A stretch of DNA of 64,000 nt from Micromonospora haikouensis (GTDB lineage Bacteria; Actinomycetota; Actinomycetes; Mycobacteriales; Micromonosporaceae). Below are positions 25,766 through 34,739 of this stretch, one piece after another (position 1 is the first letter of the stretch; each line of letters opens with the position of its first letter). The translations under genes were made by a program, and so were the position numbers. The stretch covers positions 62,001-126,000 of the forward strand of contig NZ_FMCW01000005.1 of assembly GCF_900091595.1 (NCBI RefSeq). Reading direction: 5' to 3'. Under the pieces are notes generated by a model. That model searched no databases, was not told the DNA's origin, and worked only from the letters and a program-made list of their open reading frames with translations.

Positions 25766-26791
25766 CTACGCGCCGTCGACGCCCCCGTCGTGGTGCGCCG
25801 CGATCCATTCGTCGATGCGTGACCACCAGTCGAACAGCCACTCGATGCGCTCCTGCCGGCCGGCGGGGATCTCCTCCGGGGGCACCGACCAGAACCGCAT
25901 GATGATCCGCTTGTCCATCGGCAGTTCCCGCCACACGTCGGCGACGGTGAGCATCCGGTCGAGACCGGTGTGCGCCACGAAGATCACCCCGGCGTCGGGG
26001 GCGGCGTCCAGCGCGGCGAGCAGCCCGCCCGGCTGCGGGGCGAGCACGTGCCGCATCCGTTCCGCCCGCAGCGCCATCCGCTCCAGGCCGCGCGACCGCA
26101 GCCGGGCGATGGCGCGCAGCCGGCGGCGCGGGGTGAAGTTGCCCCCCTCGGGGAAGATCACGAAGGCGTCGTCGTCGTCCAGGCCGGTCGCCAGGTGGCC
26201 GATCTGCTCGCTCACCGACCCCCGCCGGTCGGCCGCCGGGGCGAGGAACCGGTTGGGCAGGCGGTTGAGCAGCACGTCGATCGCCGGGTCCCACTGGAGG
26301 CTGTCCTTGAGCACGATCCGGGGCTCCCGGTGGAACCAGTTGACCAGCGCGTGGATCAGGATGAACGAGTCGCCCGGCCCGGCGTGCCGGCAGAGCACCA
26401 GCTCCGGGCGGCCGGGCAGCGCCGTGTCGGGGCCGGTGCCGACCACGTCGATGCGCAGCCGCAGCGTCCACCGGGCCTGCCAGAAGAACACCTGGAGGAA
26501 GTGGCCGGCGAGCACGTAGTGGGCCCGCTGGAACGGTGGCGTCCGCTTCCACACCCCGAAGCCGGAGGCCAGCCAGAGCACGAACAGGGCCAGCAGCGCC
26601 GCCGCGTCCCAGACCAGGTAGACGCAGCCGATCCAGAGCAGGCGCAGCGGTCGCAGCCGGCCGGGGACCAGCGGGGACAGCGCCAGGGCGGCGAACGCCC
26701 AGACCGGCAGCGTGGTCACCACGGCCACGGCGAGCAGCACCACACCGGGCGCCAGCAGCAACCGGCGGACCCATCGGGGCGGCAGCGGCAT
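25766..26791 (-). CDS. PlsC-like lysophospholipid acyltransferase
   Basis: A 341-residue membrane-associated acyltransferase. After two or three N-terminal hydrophobic segments it has the H(x)4D catalytic box in CRHAGPGDSF and the substrate-binding FPEG box in FVIFPEGGNFTPRR, with the usual spacing. The C-terminal part (GVIFVAHTGLDRM, MDKRIIMRFWSVP) is not that of housekeeping PlsC, so the acyl acceptor is uncertain. The ATG at 26791 shares its A with the stop of the upstream patatin-like gene (TGATG), which fixes this start and shows coupling. A phospholipase followed by an acyltransferase suggests lipid remodelling (inference). Confidence 0.8.
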   Translation of the reverse strand: MPLPPRWVRRLLLAPGVVLLAVAVVTTLPVWAFAALALSPLVPGRLRPLRLLWIGCVYLVWDAAALLALFVLWLASGFGVWKRTPPFQRAHYVLAGHFLQVFFWQARWTLRLRIDVVGTGPDTALPGRPELVLCRHAGPGDSFILIHALVNWFHREPRIVLKDSLQWDPAIDVLLNRLPNRFLAPAADRRGSVSEQIGHLATGLDDDDAFVIFPEGGNFTPRRRLRAIARLRSRGLERMALRAERMRHVLAPQPGGLLAALDAAPDAGVIFVAHTGLDRMLTVADVWRELPMDKRIIMRFWSVPPEEIPAGRQERIEWLFDWWSRIDEWIAAHHDGGVDGA

Positions 26792-27624
26792 CAGCGGTCC
26801 AGGTGGGTCGCCAGGTAGCGGCGGGAGGCCGTGTACGCGCGGCTGATCCGCCGCCCCACCGCAGCCATGTCCCGGTAGGCCCACGGGCTGTCCTCGCGCG
26901 GGCCCGGCCCCCCGGTGGGCAGCACGTGCACCCGCACCCCGTCGGGCAGCGCCGCCATCTCCCGGGAGAACCGGTGCCGGCGGGCGATCTCGAACGCGAC
27001 CTGGGCGATCTCCCAGGGCCGTCGGGGCGGCGTCAGCTCCCGCTCGATGCGGCCCACCTGGAGTACGAAGATCTCCCGCGCCCCGGCCTCGACCGCCGCG
27101 CCGATCGGGATGGAGTTGACGATCCCGCCGTCGATGAAGTGCTGCCCGTCGATCTCGGTCGGCGGCAGCAGCCCCGGCACCGAGGCGGAGGCGAGCACCG
27201 CCGGCACCAACGGGCCGGCGTCGAACCAGTGCTCGGCGGCCCGCTCGATGTGCGCCGCGCAGCAGCGGAACGGCACCTGCAGGTCGGCGAAGGTGGTCTC
27301 CTCACCCAGCTCGGCCTCCAGCAGCCGGCGCAGCGGCCGAGGCGAGTGCAGGTGGGTGCGGGCGGCGAAGCGGCGCAGCTGCCGGGCGACGGAGTCGCCG
27401 TACACCTCGCTGGCCTCGGGGGACGCCCAGAGCCGGACCAGCCGGTCGGTGACCGCCTCGGTCGGATCGGCCGCGACGAGCGCGCCGTTGACCGCGCCGA
27501 TCGAGGTGCCGAGCACCAGGTCGGGGCGGACGTCGGCGCGGAACAGGGCGCGCAGCATGCCCACCTCGACCGCGCCGAGGACTCCCCCGCCGCCGAGCAC
27601 GAACGCCACCGGACCGCTGACCAT
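26791..27624 (-). CDS. Patatin-like phospholipase
   Basis: A 277-residue serine lipid acyl hydrolase. It has the oxyanion loop GGGGVLGAVEVG (residues 11-22), the nucleophile elbow GTSIG (Ser41) and the Asp of the catalytic dyad in FIDGGIVNSIPIG. No signal peptide, so it acts in the cytoplasm or at the membrane face. Family members release fatty acids from phospholipids; some are regulatory or toxic effectors, but this is the RssA/YchK-like housekeeping size. I chose ATG 27624 with AGGA at good spacing; ATG 27633 is an alternative. First gene of a probable operon with the acyltransferase and cutA, divergent from the kinase gene. Confidence 0.85.
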   Translation of the reverse strand: MVSGPVAFVLGGGGVLGAVEVGMLRALFRADVRPDLVLGTSIGAVNGALVAADPTEAVTDRLVRLWASPEASEVYGDSVARQLRRFAARTHLHSPRPLRRLLEAELGEETTFADLQVPFRCCAAHIERAAEHWFDAGPLVPAVLASASVPGLLPPTEIDGQHFIDGGIVNSIPIGAAVEAGAREIFVLQVGRIERELTPPRRPWEIAQVAFEIARRHRFSREMAALPDGVRVHVLPTGGPGPREDSPWAYRDMAAVGRRISRAYTASRRYLATHLDR

Positions 27625-27777
27625 GCCGTTCATCCTGGCACGCGTGGTCACGCCGGCCGTCCGGTGCCCGGGCGCGGCCGTCCAGGCGTCGGTCGGGTGA
27701 GACCGGACGGGCGTTGACATGCCGGACACATTCGCGCAACCTGATACCGCCCCGACCTCAGGCAGGTGCGATCCGTC

Positions 27778-29328
27778 ATGGCAACACTGCACGCCGGCAG
27801 GCTGCTGGCCCGCAGGTACCGACTCATCGACCAGATCGGCGCAGGTGGCATGTCGGTCATCTGGCGGGCCCGCGACGAGGTTCTCGACCGTACGGTCGCC
27901 CTGAAGGTGCTCGCCCCCTCGCTCGCGGCGGACGCCCGGTTCCGCGACATGGTCCGCGAGGAGGCCCGCTCCGCCGCGCAGCTCGTCCACCCGCACGTGA
28001 CGGCGGTGCACGACTACGGCGAGACGCTCGCCCCGGACGGCAGCATCACCTCGTTCGTGGTGATGGAGCTGCTCGCCGGGGAGGAGCTGGAATACCGGCT
28101 GACCGAGGGCCCGCTGCCCTGGCCGGAGGCGGTGGAGATCGGCGCCCAGGTGGCGGAGGCGCTCGCCGCCGCGCACCGGCTCGGCATCGTGCACCGGGAC
28201 ATCACCCCGGCCAACGTGATGATGACCCCGGTCGGCGCGAAGGTCCTCGACTTCGGCATCGCCACCCACGTCGGCGCCCCGGACGAGGACGAGGACGGCG
28301 GCACCTTCGGCACGCCCGCGTACGTCGCGCCGGAGCGGCTGGACGGGGCCCCGGCGCAGCCGGCCACCGACATCTACTCGCTCGGCGTGCTGCTCTACGA
28401 GACCCTGACCGGGCAGGTGCCCTACCCGGCGGACACCTGGGAGCAGCTGGGCGCGGCGCTGGAGAGCGGCGACGAACCCCCGCCGCTGGAGGTGCCGGGC
28501 CTGCCGTCCGAGGTGGTCCGGATCTGCCTGCGCTGCCTGTCCCGGCAGCCACGGGACCGCCCCACCGCGCACCAGGTGGCCCTCGCGCTGCGCGACCAGC
28601 TCCTGCCGGCCGACCCGCAGGCCGCCACCATGCTCGCCCCGACGATGACCCTGCCGTCGATCGTCGCCCCGCCGGTCCCGGCCGGTCCGCCCGCCCCGGC
28701 ACCGCCTCCCCCGCCGGGGGGCGCGCCCGGCGCGGCCCCGGCCCCGCCGCCCGGGGACACGCCCGGCCCCGCGACGCCCCCGCAGCCCGCCGGGTCGCCG
28801 GGCCGGTCCCGCCGCCGCTGGGCGGTGCCCGTGGTGGCGGCGGGGGCCGCGGTGGCCGCCGCGGGGGTGCTGCTGTGGCCCAGGCTCGACGAGCAGCCCG
28901 ACCCGCCGCCCCGCGCCCTGCCGACCGAGTCGCCGGCCGGGGAGTCGTTGGGAGCGGCGCCGACCCGGTCGCCGAGCGCGCCGCCGACCACGACCCGGCC
29001 GCCCGCCCGGCCCCGGCCCACCCCCTCGGCCGCGGCGACGACCACGCCGCCCGCCCCGTCCGGCGGCAGCGTGACCGAGATGGCCACCGAGATCCGGCAG
29101 CTCATCGACACGGGAGTGGCCGACGGCGGGATCCGGGTCGACGTCGGCACCGACATCCGCAACCTGCTCGGCCACGCCGTCGAGGCCAACAGCGCGGGCG
29201 ACCTGGCCGCCGCGGTGCAGCGGGCCCGCGACAAGGTCGCCGAACGGCAGCGCGAGGGCAGCATCACCCCCGCGTACGCCCGCCAGCTCGACACCGCCTT
29301 CCAGCGGCTCGGGGCGGCCCGGCTGTGA
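27778..29328 (+). CDS. Membrane-anchored Ser/Thr protein kinase (PknB-type)
   Basis: A 516-residue Hanks-type kinase. Kinase domain about residues 10-275: glycine loop GAGGMS (21-26), Lys43, catalytic loop HRDITPANV (Asp141), DFG (158-160), GTPAYVAPE in the activation segment. The catalytic-loop Lys of the common HRDxKxxN is a Thr here. Then a Pro/Ala-rich linker, a membrane helix (~348-368), a Pro/Thr-rich extracellular stalk and a C-terminal globular domain of about 75 residues (MATEIRQLIDTGVADGG...AYARQLDTAFQRLG), without PASTA repeats. It should sense an extracytoplasmic cue and phosphorylate cytoplasmic targets, possibly FHA proteins such as the one at 18.7 kb. ATG 27778 is the likely start; GTG 27766 is an alternative. 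Confidence 0.87.
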   Translation: MATLHAGRLLARRYRLIDQIGAGGMSVIWRARDEVLDRTVALKVLAPSLAADARFRDMVREEARSAAQLVHPHVTAVHDYGETLAPDGSITSFVVMELLAGEELEYRLTEGPLPWPEAVEIGAQVAEALAAAHRLGIVHRDITPANVMMTPVGAKVLDFGIATHVGAPDEDEDGGTFGTPAYVAPERLDGAPAQPATDIYSLGVLLYETLTGQVPYPADTWEQLGAALESGDEPPPLEVPGLPSEVVRICLRCLSRQPRDRPTAHQVALALRDQLLPADPQAATMLAPTMTLPSIVAPPVPAGPPAPAPPPPPGGAPGAAPAPPPGDTPGPATPPQPAGSPGRSRRRWAVPVVAAGAAVAAAGVLLWPRLDEQPDPPPRALPTESPAGESLGAAPTRSPSAPPTTTRPPARPRPTPSAAATTTPPAPSGGSVTEMATEIRQLIDTGVADGGIRVDVGTDIRNLLGHAVEANSAGDLAAAVQRARDKVAERQREGSITPAYARQLDTAFQRLGAARL

Positions 29329-29350
29329 CCGGCACCCGCCCGCGCGGGCG

Positions 29351-30466
29351 TCAGCGGGCCGGCACCGGGATCGGCCGGCTCGGCGGGGCGGGCGCGAGCC
29401 CGTGCAGGAAGTCGCGGTAGACCGCCTCGTAGCCCTGCGCCATCCGGGTCGTGGAGAAGTTCTCCGCGACGTGCGCCACGCAGTCGGCCGGGTCCAGCCG
29501 GTCGGCCTCCCGCAGCGCATCGGAAAGGTCGTCGGGGCGGTCGCAGACCAGCCCGGTGATGCCGGGGCGGACCAGCTCCGGCACGGCCCCCCGGCGCAGC
29601 GCCACCACCGGCGTGCCCGTCGCCATCGCCTCCAGGATGACCATCCCGAACGGCTCCTCCCACTGGATCGGCATGATCAGGCAGCGGGCGTCGACGAGCA
29701 TCCGCAGCGCGGCCTCCCGGTCGGCGTTGAGCACCACGGTCACGTCGTCGTCGAGCATCGGCTCCACCACCTGCTCGTAGTAGCGACGCTCGGCGGGCTC
29801 GTTGCACTTGCCGGCGAGGACCAGCGGCAGGCCCGCCGCCCGGCAGGCCCCGATCGCCACGTCCGGGCCCTTGTCGGGGCTGAACCGGGCCAGCCAGAGC
29901 ACCGGGCCACGCCCCGGCGCGGTCTTGTGCGGCACGTCGGCGACGTCGAGCGCGTTGTGCACGGTGCCGACCCACGGCAGCCCCGGGTTCAGCCGCCGCT
30001 GGGTGTGCGAGATGGCGACCAGGCCGACCCCCCGGTCGGTGTCGCTGAGCACGGTGCCGTACTCGCCGACGGGGTTGCCGTGCACGGTGGCCACCGTGGG
30101 CACCGCCCGGCGGCCGGCGACCAGCGGACCGATCGTGGTGTGGTCGTGCACGACGTCGAAGTCGGCCGGGGAGACGAGGTGGCCGACGTGCGCCAGGTGG
30201 GCCAGCTCGGGCAGGGACTCGCCGAGCCGGTCGTACTGGAGGTCGTCGCAGGTGGCGACGTAGTCGGCCCGGGTGCCGTGCCGCCGGCCCGCCCCGAAGA
30301 CGGTCACCGCGTGCCCCCGGTCGACCAGCGCGTCCACCAGGCCGGCGACGACCTGTTCCAGGCCGCCGTAGCCGGGCGGCGGCACGGTCAGCCACGGCGG
30401 GACCACCATGGCGATCCGCAGCGGCCGTTCCTCCGAGCGGTCGAGCGGCAGGTGGTTCACGGCCAC
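29351..30466 (-). CDS. Glycosyltransferase family 4
   Basis: A 371-residue GT-B glycosyltransferase. The N-terminal half has VVPPWLTVPPPGYGGLEQVVAGLVDALVDRGH, the usual GGxE acceptor loop, and DFDVVHDHT; the C-terminal half has VLWLARFSPDKGPDVAI, VLAGKCNEP and the donor-binding E(x)7E motif in EEPFGMVILEAMATG. Donor is probably a nucleotide-activated hexose; acceptor unknown. The GTG 30466 has GGGGAGGA just upstream with short spacing; GTG 30460 is the alternative. It converges on the kinase gene with 22 bases between stops, and does not share an operon with HtrA because a strong terminator lies between. Confidence 0.85.
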   Translation of the reverse strand: MAVNHLPLDRSEERPLRIAMVVPPWLTVPPPGYGGLEQVVAGLVDALVDRGHAVTVFGAGRRHGTRADYVATCDDLQYDRLGESLPELAHLAHVGHLVSPADFDVVHDHTTIGPLVAGRRAVPTVATVHGNPVGEYGTVLSDTDRGVGLVAISHTQRRLNPGLPWVGTVHNALDVADVPHKTAPGRGPVLWLARFSPDKGPDVAIGACRAAGLPLVLAGKCNEPAERRYYEQVVEPMLDDDVTVVLNADREAALRMLVDARCLIMPIQWEEPFGMVILEAMATGTPVVALRRGAVPELVRPGITGLVCDRPDDLSDALREADRLDPADCVAHVAENFSTTRMAQGYEAVYRDFLHGLAPAPPSRPIPVPAR

Positions 30467-30639
30467 GAGTCCTCCCCGGTGGTCCCAGTGCGCGTGATCT
30501 GCGGCGCTTTCCCGGCCCCGGTCGGGCCAAACGGAACGGGCCCGGCACCGGCGGGGCCGGACGGCCGGGGGGTGAGCGCGGCTCACCCGGTCCGGGTGAA
30601 CGGCATGCGCCCGCGACGGCTCCGGGGGCCGGGAAGGGG

Positions 30640-30694
30640 GAAGGGCGGTGGGTGACGAAGCCAACCCCCTTGGCTCCGCCACCCACCGCCCTTC
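30640..30694 (-). terminator. Large nested hairpin behind the HtrA-like protease gene
   Basis: Outer arms of 15 bases (30640-30654 and 30680-30694) are perfect complements, and inside them AGCCAA/TTGGCT (30659-30664 and 30670-30675) forms a second stem. It begins 24 bases past the stop codon of the protease gene on the minus strand, a good position for its terminator. Confidence 0.75.
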
Positions 30695-30717
30695 GGGAGG
30701 AGGTAGGTCTGCTGTCG

Positions 30718-32331
30718 TTACGACGTTTCGGTGAGCGTCACGGTTCCCGTCGCCGCCGATCCGTTTCGCTGGTACTGCACCTCGACCCGGTCGCCGACCT
30801 TGCGGGCCTGGACCGCGCCCACCAGGTCGTCGGAGTCGTTGATCACGGTGTCCCCGAACTTGGTGATCACGTCGCCCCGCTGGATGCCGGCCTTCTCGGC
30901 GGCGCTGCCGGGGGTGACGGACGCGACCACCGCGCCGCCGTTCTCGGCCGGGCTCACGCTCACCCCGAGCGAGGGGTGGCTGACCTTCTCGCCGCGCTGG
31001 AGCTTGCCGGCCACGTCCTTGGCCTTGTTGCTCGGGATGGCGAAGCCGACGCCGATGTTGCCGGTGCTCTGCCCGGAGGTGGCGATGGCGGTGTTGATGC
31101 CGATCACCTCGCCCCGGGTGTTGACCAACGCGCCGCCGGAGTTGCCCGGGTTGATCGGGGCGTCGGTCTGGAGCAGCCCGGCGATCGAGCTGACCCCCTG
31201 GCGCGGGTCCTGCTGCTGCTGGCTGTCGCCGGCCTGGATGGTGCGGTCCCGGGCGCTGATGATGCCCGAGGTGACCGAGCCCTGCAGGCCGAGCGGGCTG
31301 CCCAGGGCGAGCACCTGGTCGCCGACCTGCATCGCGTCGCTGTCGCCGAACGTGGCGGCCTTCAGCCCGCTGACCCCGCTGGCCTTCACCACGGCCAGGT
31401 CGGTCTTCGGGTCGGTGCCGACGATCTCGGCGTCGGCGGACTTGCCGTCGGCGAAGACCACCTTGACGGTCTTGCCCGACGCGGAGGCGACCACGTGGTT
31501 GTTGGTCAGCACGTAGCCGTCCTCGGAGAGGATGACCCCGGAGCCCTCGCCGCTGCCGGTGCTGATCGAGACCACGCTGTCCTGCACGGACGCGGCGATC
31601 TTCGGCAGGTCGGCGCTGTTGAGCACCGGCGCGGCCGAGTAGGTGCGGGTGATCCCGCCCGAGTTGCCGTCGATGGCGAGCGCGAGCGCGCCGCCGGCCA
31701 CGCCGGAGCCGAGCATCAGCGCGAACACCGCCACCCCGGCGCCGGCCAGCTTGGCCACGCGGCTCGGCTTCGGGGCCTGTGCCCACGCCGGCACCGGCTG
31801 GCCGGGGTGCTGCGGCGGCACCGGGCCGCCCGGGTACGCGGGACCACCGGCGTGCGGGGCGTACCCGGGGGCCGCCGGACCGTGCTGGCCCCCCGCGGCC
31901 CAGCCGGAGTGCTGCCCGGCGGAGTGCTGCCCGGCGGAGTGCTGCCCGGCGTGCTGGGGCTGCCAGGGGCTGTTCGGGTACGGCCCGGCCGGCTGCGGCT
32001 GCCCCGACACCGGGTACGGCGGCGCGGACGGGGTGGCCGGGCCGGCGTACGGCTGCGGGCCGGAACCCGGGGCGACGGGCCCAGAGACGGGGGCAGGGGC
32101 GACGGGCCCGGAGACGGGGGCGGCGGGGGTGTGCTGCCCGGCGGCCGGCGCGGCGGGGCCGGGGTAGGTGGGGTGGGCGGCGGGCGCGGTCGGCGCGGCC
32201 GGAGCGGCGGGCTCGACGGCCGGGGAGTCGGACTGCCCGGTCTCGACGCGGGACAGCTCGGCGGTGGGGTGCGACGGCTCGGCGTCGGAGGGCGCCGGTC
32301 GCCGCTGCGGGTCGGTCTCGTACTCGGTCAT
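30718..32331 (-). CDS. HtrA/DegP-type membrane-anchored serine protease with PDZ domain
   Basis: A 537-residue S1C protease. Residues 1 to about 195 are a cytoplasmic Pro/Ala/Gln-rich tail with short tandem repeats of AGQHS (a 15-bp DNA repeat, plus strand about 31909-31955); then one membrane helix (KLAGAGVAVFALMLGSGVAG), a trypsin-like domain with His in LTNNHVV, Asp in KTDLAVV and Ser in NPGNSGGAL, and a C-terminal PDZ domain (SLGVSVSP, GSAAEKAGIQRGDVI). It should degrade or refold proteins outside the membrane. It lies 62 bases after a histidine kinase gene and its regulator, the same order as mycobacterial mprA-mprB-pepD, so it is probably part of that envelope-stress system (inference). 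Confidence 0.88.
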   Translation of the reverse strand: MTEYETDPQRRPAPSDAEPSHPTAELSRVETGQSDSPAVEPAAPAAPTAPAAHPTYPGPAAPAAGQHTPAAPVSGPVAPAPVSGPVAPGSGPQPYAGPATPSAPPYPVSGQPQPAGPYPNSPWQPQHAGQHSAGQHSAGQHSGWAAGGQHGPAAPGYAPHAGGPAYPGGPVPPQHPGQPVPAWAQAPKPSRVAKLAGAGVAVFALMLGSGVAGGALALAIDGNSGGITRTYSAAPVLNSADLPKIAASVQDSVVSISTGSGEGSGVILSEDGYVLTNNHVVASASGKTVKVVFADGKSADAEIVGTDPKTDLAVVKASGVSGLKAATFGDSDAMQVGDQVLALGSPLGLQGSVTSGIISARDRTIQAGDSQQQQDPRQGVSSIAGLLQTDAPINPGNSGGALVNTRGEVIGINTAIATSGQSTGNIGVGFAIPSNKAKDVAGKLQRGEKVSHPSLGVSVSPAENGGAVVASVTPGSAAEKAGIQRGDVITKFGDTVINDSDDLVGAVQARKVGDRVEVQYQRNGSAATGTVTLTETS

Positions 32332-32393
32332 GTATCCACCTTCTCCCATGCCACTGCGACCAGCCTGGAACCCGCCTGGAAGTTCCCTGAAAG

Positions 32394-33956
32394 TCACTCG
32401 CCCGGGTCGTCCCCGCTGTCGGGAAGCAGGGGCACCCGGACCCGGAAGGTCGCTCCCCCGCCCGGTGTCTCGCCGACCTCGACGGTGCCGTGGTGCGCGG
32501 CGACCAGCGCCGCCACGATGGCCAGCCCCAGCCCGGTGCTGGTCATCCCGCCGGCCCGCCGGGTGCGGGCGGCGTCGGCCCGGTAGAACCGCTCGAACAC
32601 CCGCTCGGCCTGCTCCGGGGAGAGCCCGGGGCCGGTGTCGGCCACCTCCATCACCGCCAGGTTCCCCGCCTCGGTACGCAGCCGCAGGGTCACCGAGGCG
32701 TCCGGCGGGGTGTGGGTGAGCGCGTTCGTCATCAGGTTGCCGATCACCTGCCGCAGCCGGGCGTCGTCGCCGAGCACCACAAGCGGCCCGGAGCCCGGCT
32801 CGATCTCCAGCTCGATGCGCCGGTCCGGGGCCACCACCCGGGCGGCCTGCACGGCGTCGCCGGCCAGCAGCGGCAGTTCCACCGGGCCGAGCGCGAGGGG
32901 CCGCTCCCGGTCCAGCCGGGCGAGCAGCAGCAGGTCCTCCACCAGCAGCCCCATCCGGGCGGCCTCGTCCTCGATGCGGCGCAGCAGGCCGGCGGTCTCC
33001 TCCGGGGCCCGCGCCGCGCCCTGCCGGTACAGCTCGGCGAAGCCCCGGATGGTGGTCAGCGGGGTACGCAGCTCGTGCGAGGCGTCCGCGACGAACTGCC
33101 GCATCCGCTCCTCCGAGCGGCGGGCCCGCGCCTCGGACGCCTGCGCGGCGGCGGCCGCGTCCCGCGCGCCGGCCTCGGCCGACCGGGCGGCGATCTCCGA
33201 GGCGGCGCGGGCGGTGAAGGCGGCCTCGATCTGGGCCAACATCGTGTTCAGCGCCCGGGACAGCCGCCCCAGCTCGGAGGTCGGGCAGGGCTCGCCGTCC
33301 TCCGGGTCGGGCACCCGCCGGGTCAGGTCGCCGCCGGCGATGGCGGCGGCGGTGCGTTCGATCTCCACCAGCGGCTTGAGGCTGGTCCGCACGATCGCCG
33401 CGCCGATCGACGCCAGGAGGATCAGCACCGCCCCGCCGACCAGGAGGTCTATCCAGACCAGCCGCTTGACCGCCAGGTCGACGTCGGTGAGGTTCTGCGC
33501 GATGGCCACCATCTGCCCGGTCGGCAGCTCGGTGTAGAGGATCCGCCAGCGCATCGCGCTGTCCCGGGCCGGCACCGTCCGGGGGCCCTTGTCGGCCAGG
33601 GCCGCGAAGCCCTCCGCCGTGTTCGGCCAGGCCGGCAGGTCGTCGACCCGGAACCGGAACTCGTCGTACTCGTAGCCACGGACCCGGCCGGTGTTCACGT
33701 CCATGGCGACCAGCAGGTAGTCGGTGGGCACGACGGGACTGCCGTTGGGCGAGGTCTTCACGTACGTCTCGAGGTTGTTGACCGAGGCCCGCAGCTCGAC
33801 GTCGACCTGGGCGACCAGGTAGTTGCGCAGGAAATAGGTGGTCAGGGAGCTGATCACCAGCAGGGCCGCGGCGACCAGCGTCAGCACCGCCGCCACCAGC
33901 TTCACCCGCAGCGGTACGCTCCGCAGCCGCCCCTTCGCCAGCGCGACGGCGTTCAC
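32394..33956 (-). CDS. Two-component sensor histidine kinase (MprB-like context)
   Basis: A 520-residue sensor. It has membrane helices at about 18-41 and 170-190 enclosing a ~125-residue extracytoplasmic sensor domain, then a HAMP linker (SLKPLVEIERTAAAIAGGD), an Ala/Arg/Glu coiled coil (250-285), the H box SHELRTPL (His294), N box NLMTNALTHTP, G1 DTGPGLS, F box FERFYR and G2 GTGLGLAI-like loop (TSTGLGLAI). The GTG start overlaps the stop of the response regulator (GTGA). Cognate pair with the upstream regulator; downstream HtrA gene suggests an envelope-stress stimulus. The C-terminus is complete. Confidence 0.88.
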   Translation of the reverse strand: MNAVALAKGRLRSVPLRVKLVAAVLTLVAAALLVISSLTTYFLRNYLVAQVDVELRASVNNLETYVKTSPNGSPVVPTDYLLVAMDVNTGRVRGYEYDEFRFRVDDLPAWPNTAEGFAALADKGPRTVPARDSAMRWRILYTELPTGQMVAIAQNLTDVDLAVKRLVWIDLLVGGAVLILLASIGAAIVRTSLKPLVEIERTAAAIAGGDLTRRVPDPEDGEPCPTSELGRLSRALNTMLAQIEAAFTARAASEIAARSAEAGARDAAAAAQASEARARRSEERMRQFVADASHELRTPLTTIRGFAELYRQGAARAPEETAGLLRRIEDEAARMGLLVEDLLLLARLDRERPLALGPVELPLLAGDAVQAARVVAPDRRIELEIEPGSGPLVVLGDDARLRQVIGNLMTNALTHTPPDASVTLRLRTEAGNLAVMEVADTGPGLSPEQAERVFERFYRADAARTRRAGGMTSTGLGLAIVAALVAAHHGTVEVGETPGGGATFRVRVPLLPDSGDDPGE

Positions 33957-34663
33957 GCCGCCGGCTTGCGCAGCACGTATCCCACTCCGCGCAGGGTGTG
34001 GATCAGCCGGGGCTGGGTGTTGTCGACCTTGCGCCGCAGGTAGGAGATGTAGGACTCGACGATGTTGTCGTCGCCCCGGAAGTCGTAGTTCCAGACGTGG
34101 TCGAGGATCTGCGCCTTGGACAGCACCCGGTTGGCGTTGAGCATCAGGTAGCGCAGCAGCTTGAACTCGGTGGGCGAGAGCTGCACGCGCTGCCCGGCCC
34201 GGTGCACCTCGTGGGTCTCCTCGTCCAGCTCCAGGTCGGCGAAGGTGAGGCGGGACGGCGTCTGGTCGCCGCTGGCCGTGCGGCGCAGCACGGCGCGGAT
34301 GCGGGCCGTGAGCTCCTCCAGGCTGAACGGCTTGGTGACGTAGTCGTCGCCGCCCAGGGTCAACCCGCGGATCTTGTCGTCGGTCGCGTCCCGGGCCGTC
34401 AGGAAGACCACCGGGGTGCGGGTGCCGCCCTCGCGGAGCATCCGGATGACCTCGAAGCCGTCGAGGTCGGGGAGCATCACGTCGAGGACCACCAGGTCGG
34501 GGCGGTGGTCCTTCGCGGCGTGCAGCGCGGCGCTCCCGCTGGTCGCGGTGGCCACGTCGAAGCCGGCGAAGCGGAGGCTCGCGGAGAGCAGTTCGAGGAT
34601 GTTGGGATCGTCCTCGACGACGAGCAGTCGCGCCTCGGTCTGGGTAGCGGCCATGCCGACCAT
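33953..34663 (-). CDS. OmpR/PhoB-family response regulator
   Basis: A 236-residue regulator with a receiver domain (acidic pocket VVEDD, phospho-acceptor Asp61 in LVVLDVMLPD, Thr in FLTARD, Lys in YVTKPF) and a C-terminal winged-helix domain (LTFADLELDEETHEV, QLSPTEFKLLRYLML, RVLSKAQILDHVW, NIVESYISYLRRKV, RGVGYVLRKP). Two adjacent ATG codons (34666, 34663) follow GAGGTC; I use the second because of better spacing. It is the first gene of the regulator-kinase-HtrA operon. Closest in context to MprA of mycobacteria; the exact orthology cannot be settled by reading. Confidence 0.88.
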   Translation of the reverse strand: MVGMAATQTEARLLVVEDDPNILELLSASLRFAGFDVATATSGSAALHAAKDHRPDLVVLDVMLPDLDGFEVIRMLREGGTRTPVVFLTARDATDDKIRGLTLGGDDYVTKPFSLEELTARIRAVLRRTASGDQTPSRLTFADLELDEETHEVHRAGQRVQLSPTEFKLLRYLMLNANRVLSKAQILDHVWNYDFRGDDNIVESYISYLRRKVDNTQPRLIHTLRGVGYVLRKPAA

Positions 34664-34739
34664 CATCCGTGACCTCGCTGCGTCGGCGCTGGGCGGTTGC
34701 TGGAAACTCCCTGAGAACTCGGAGCGGCTCGTCGCCCGC

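Noticed and set aside
27661..27777. TTGACA at 27714-27719 as the promoter of the Ser/Thr kinase
   Set aside because: No acceptable -10 at 16-18 bases spacing; the best match is 22 bases away.
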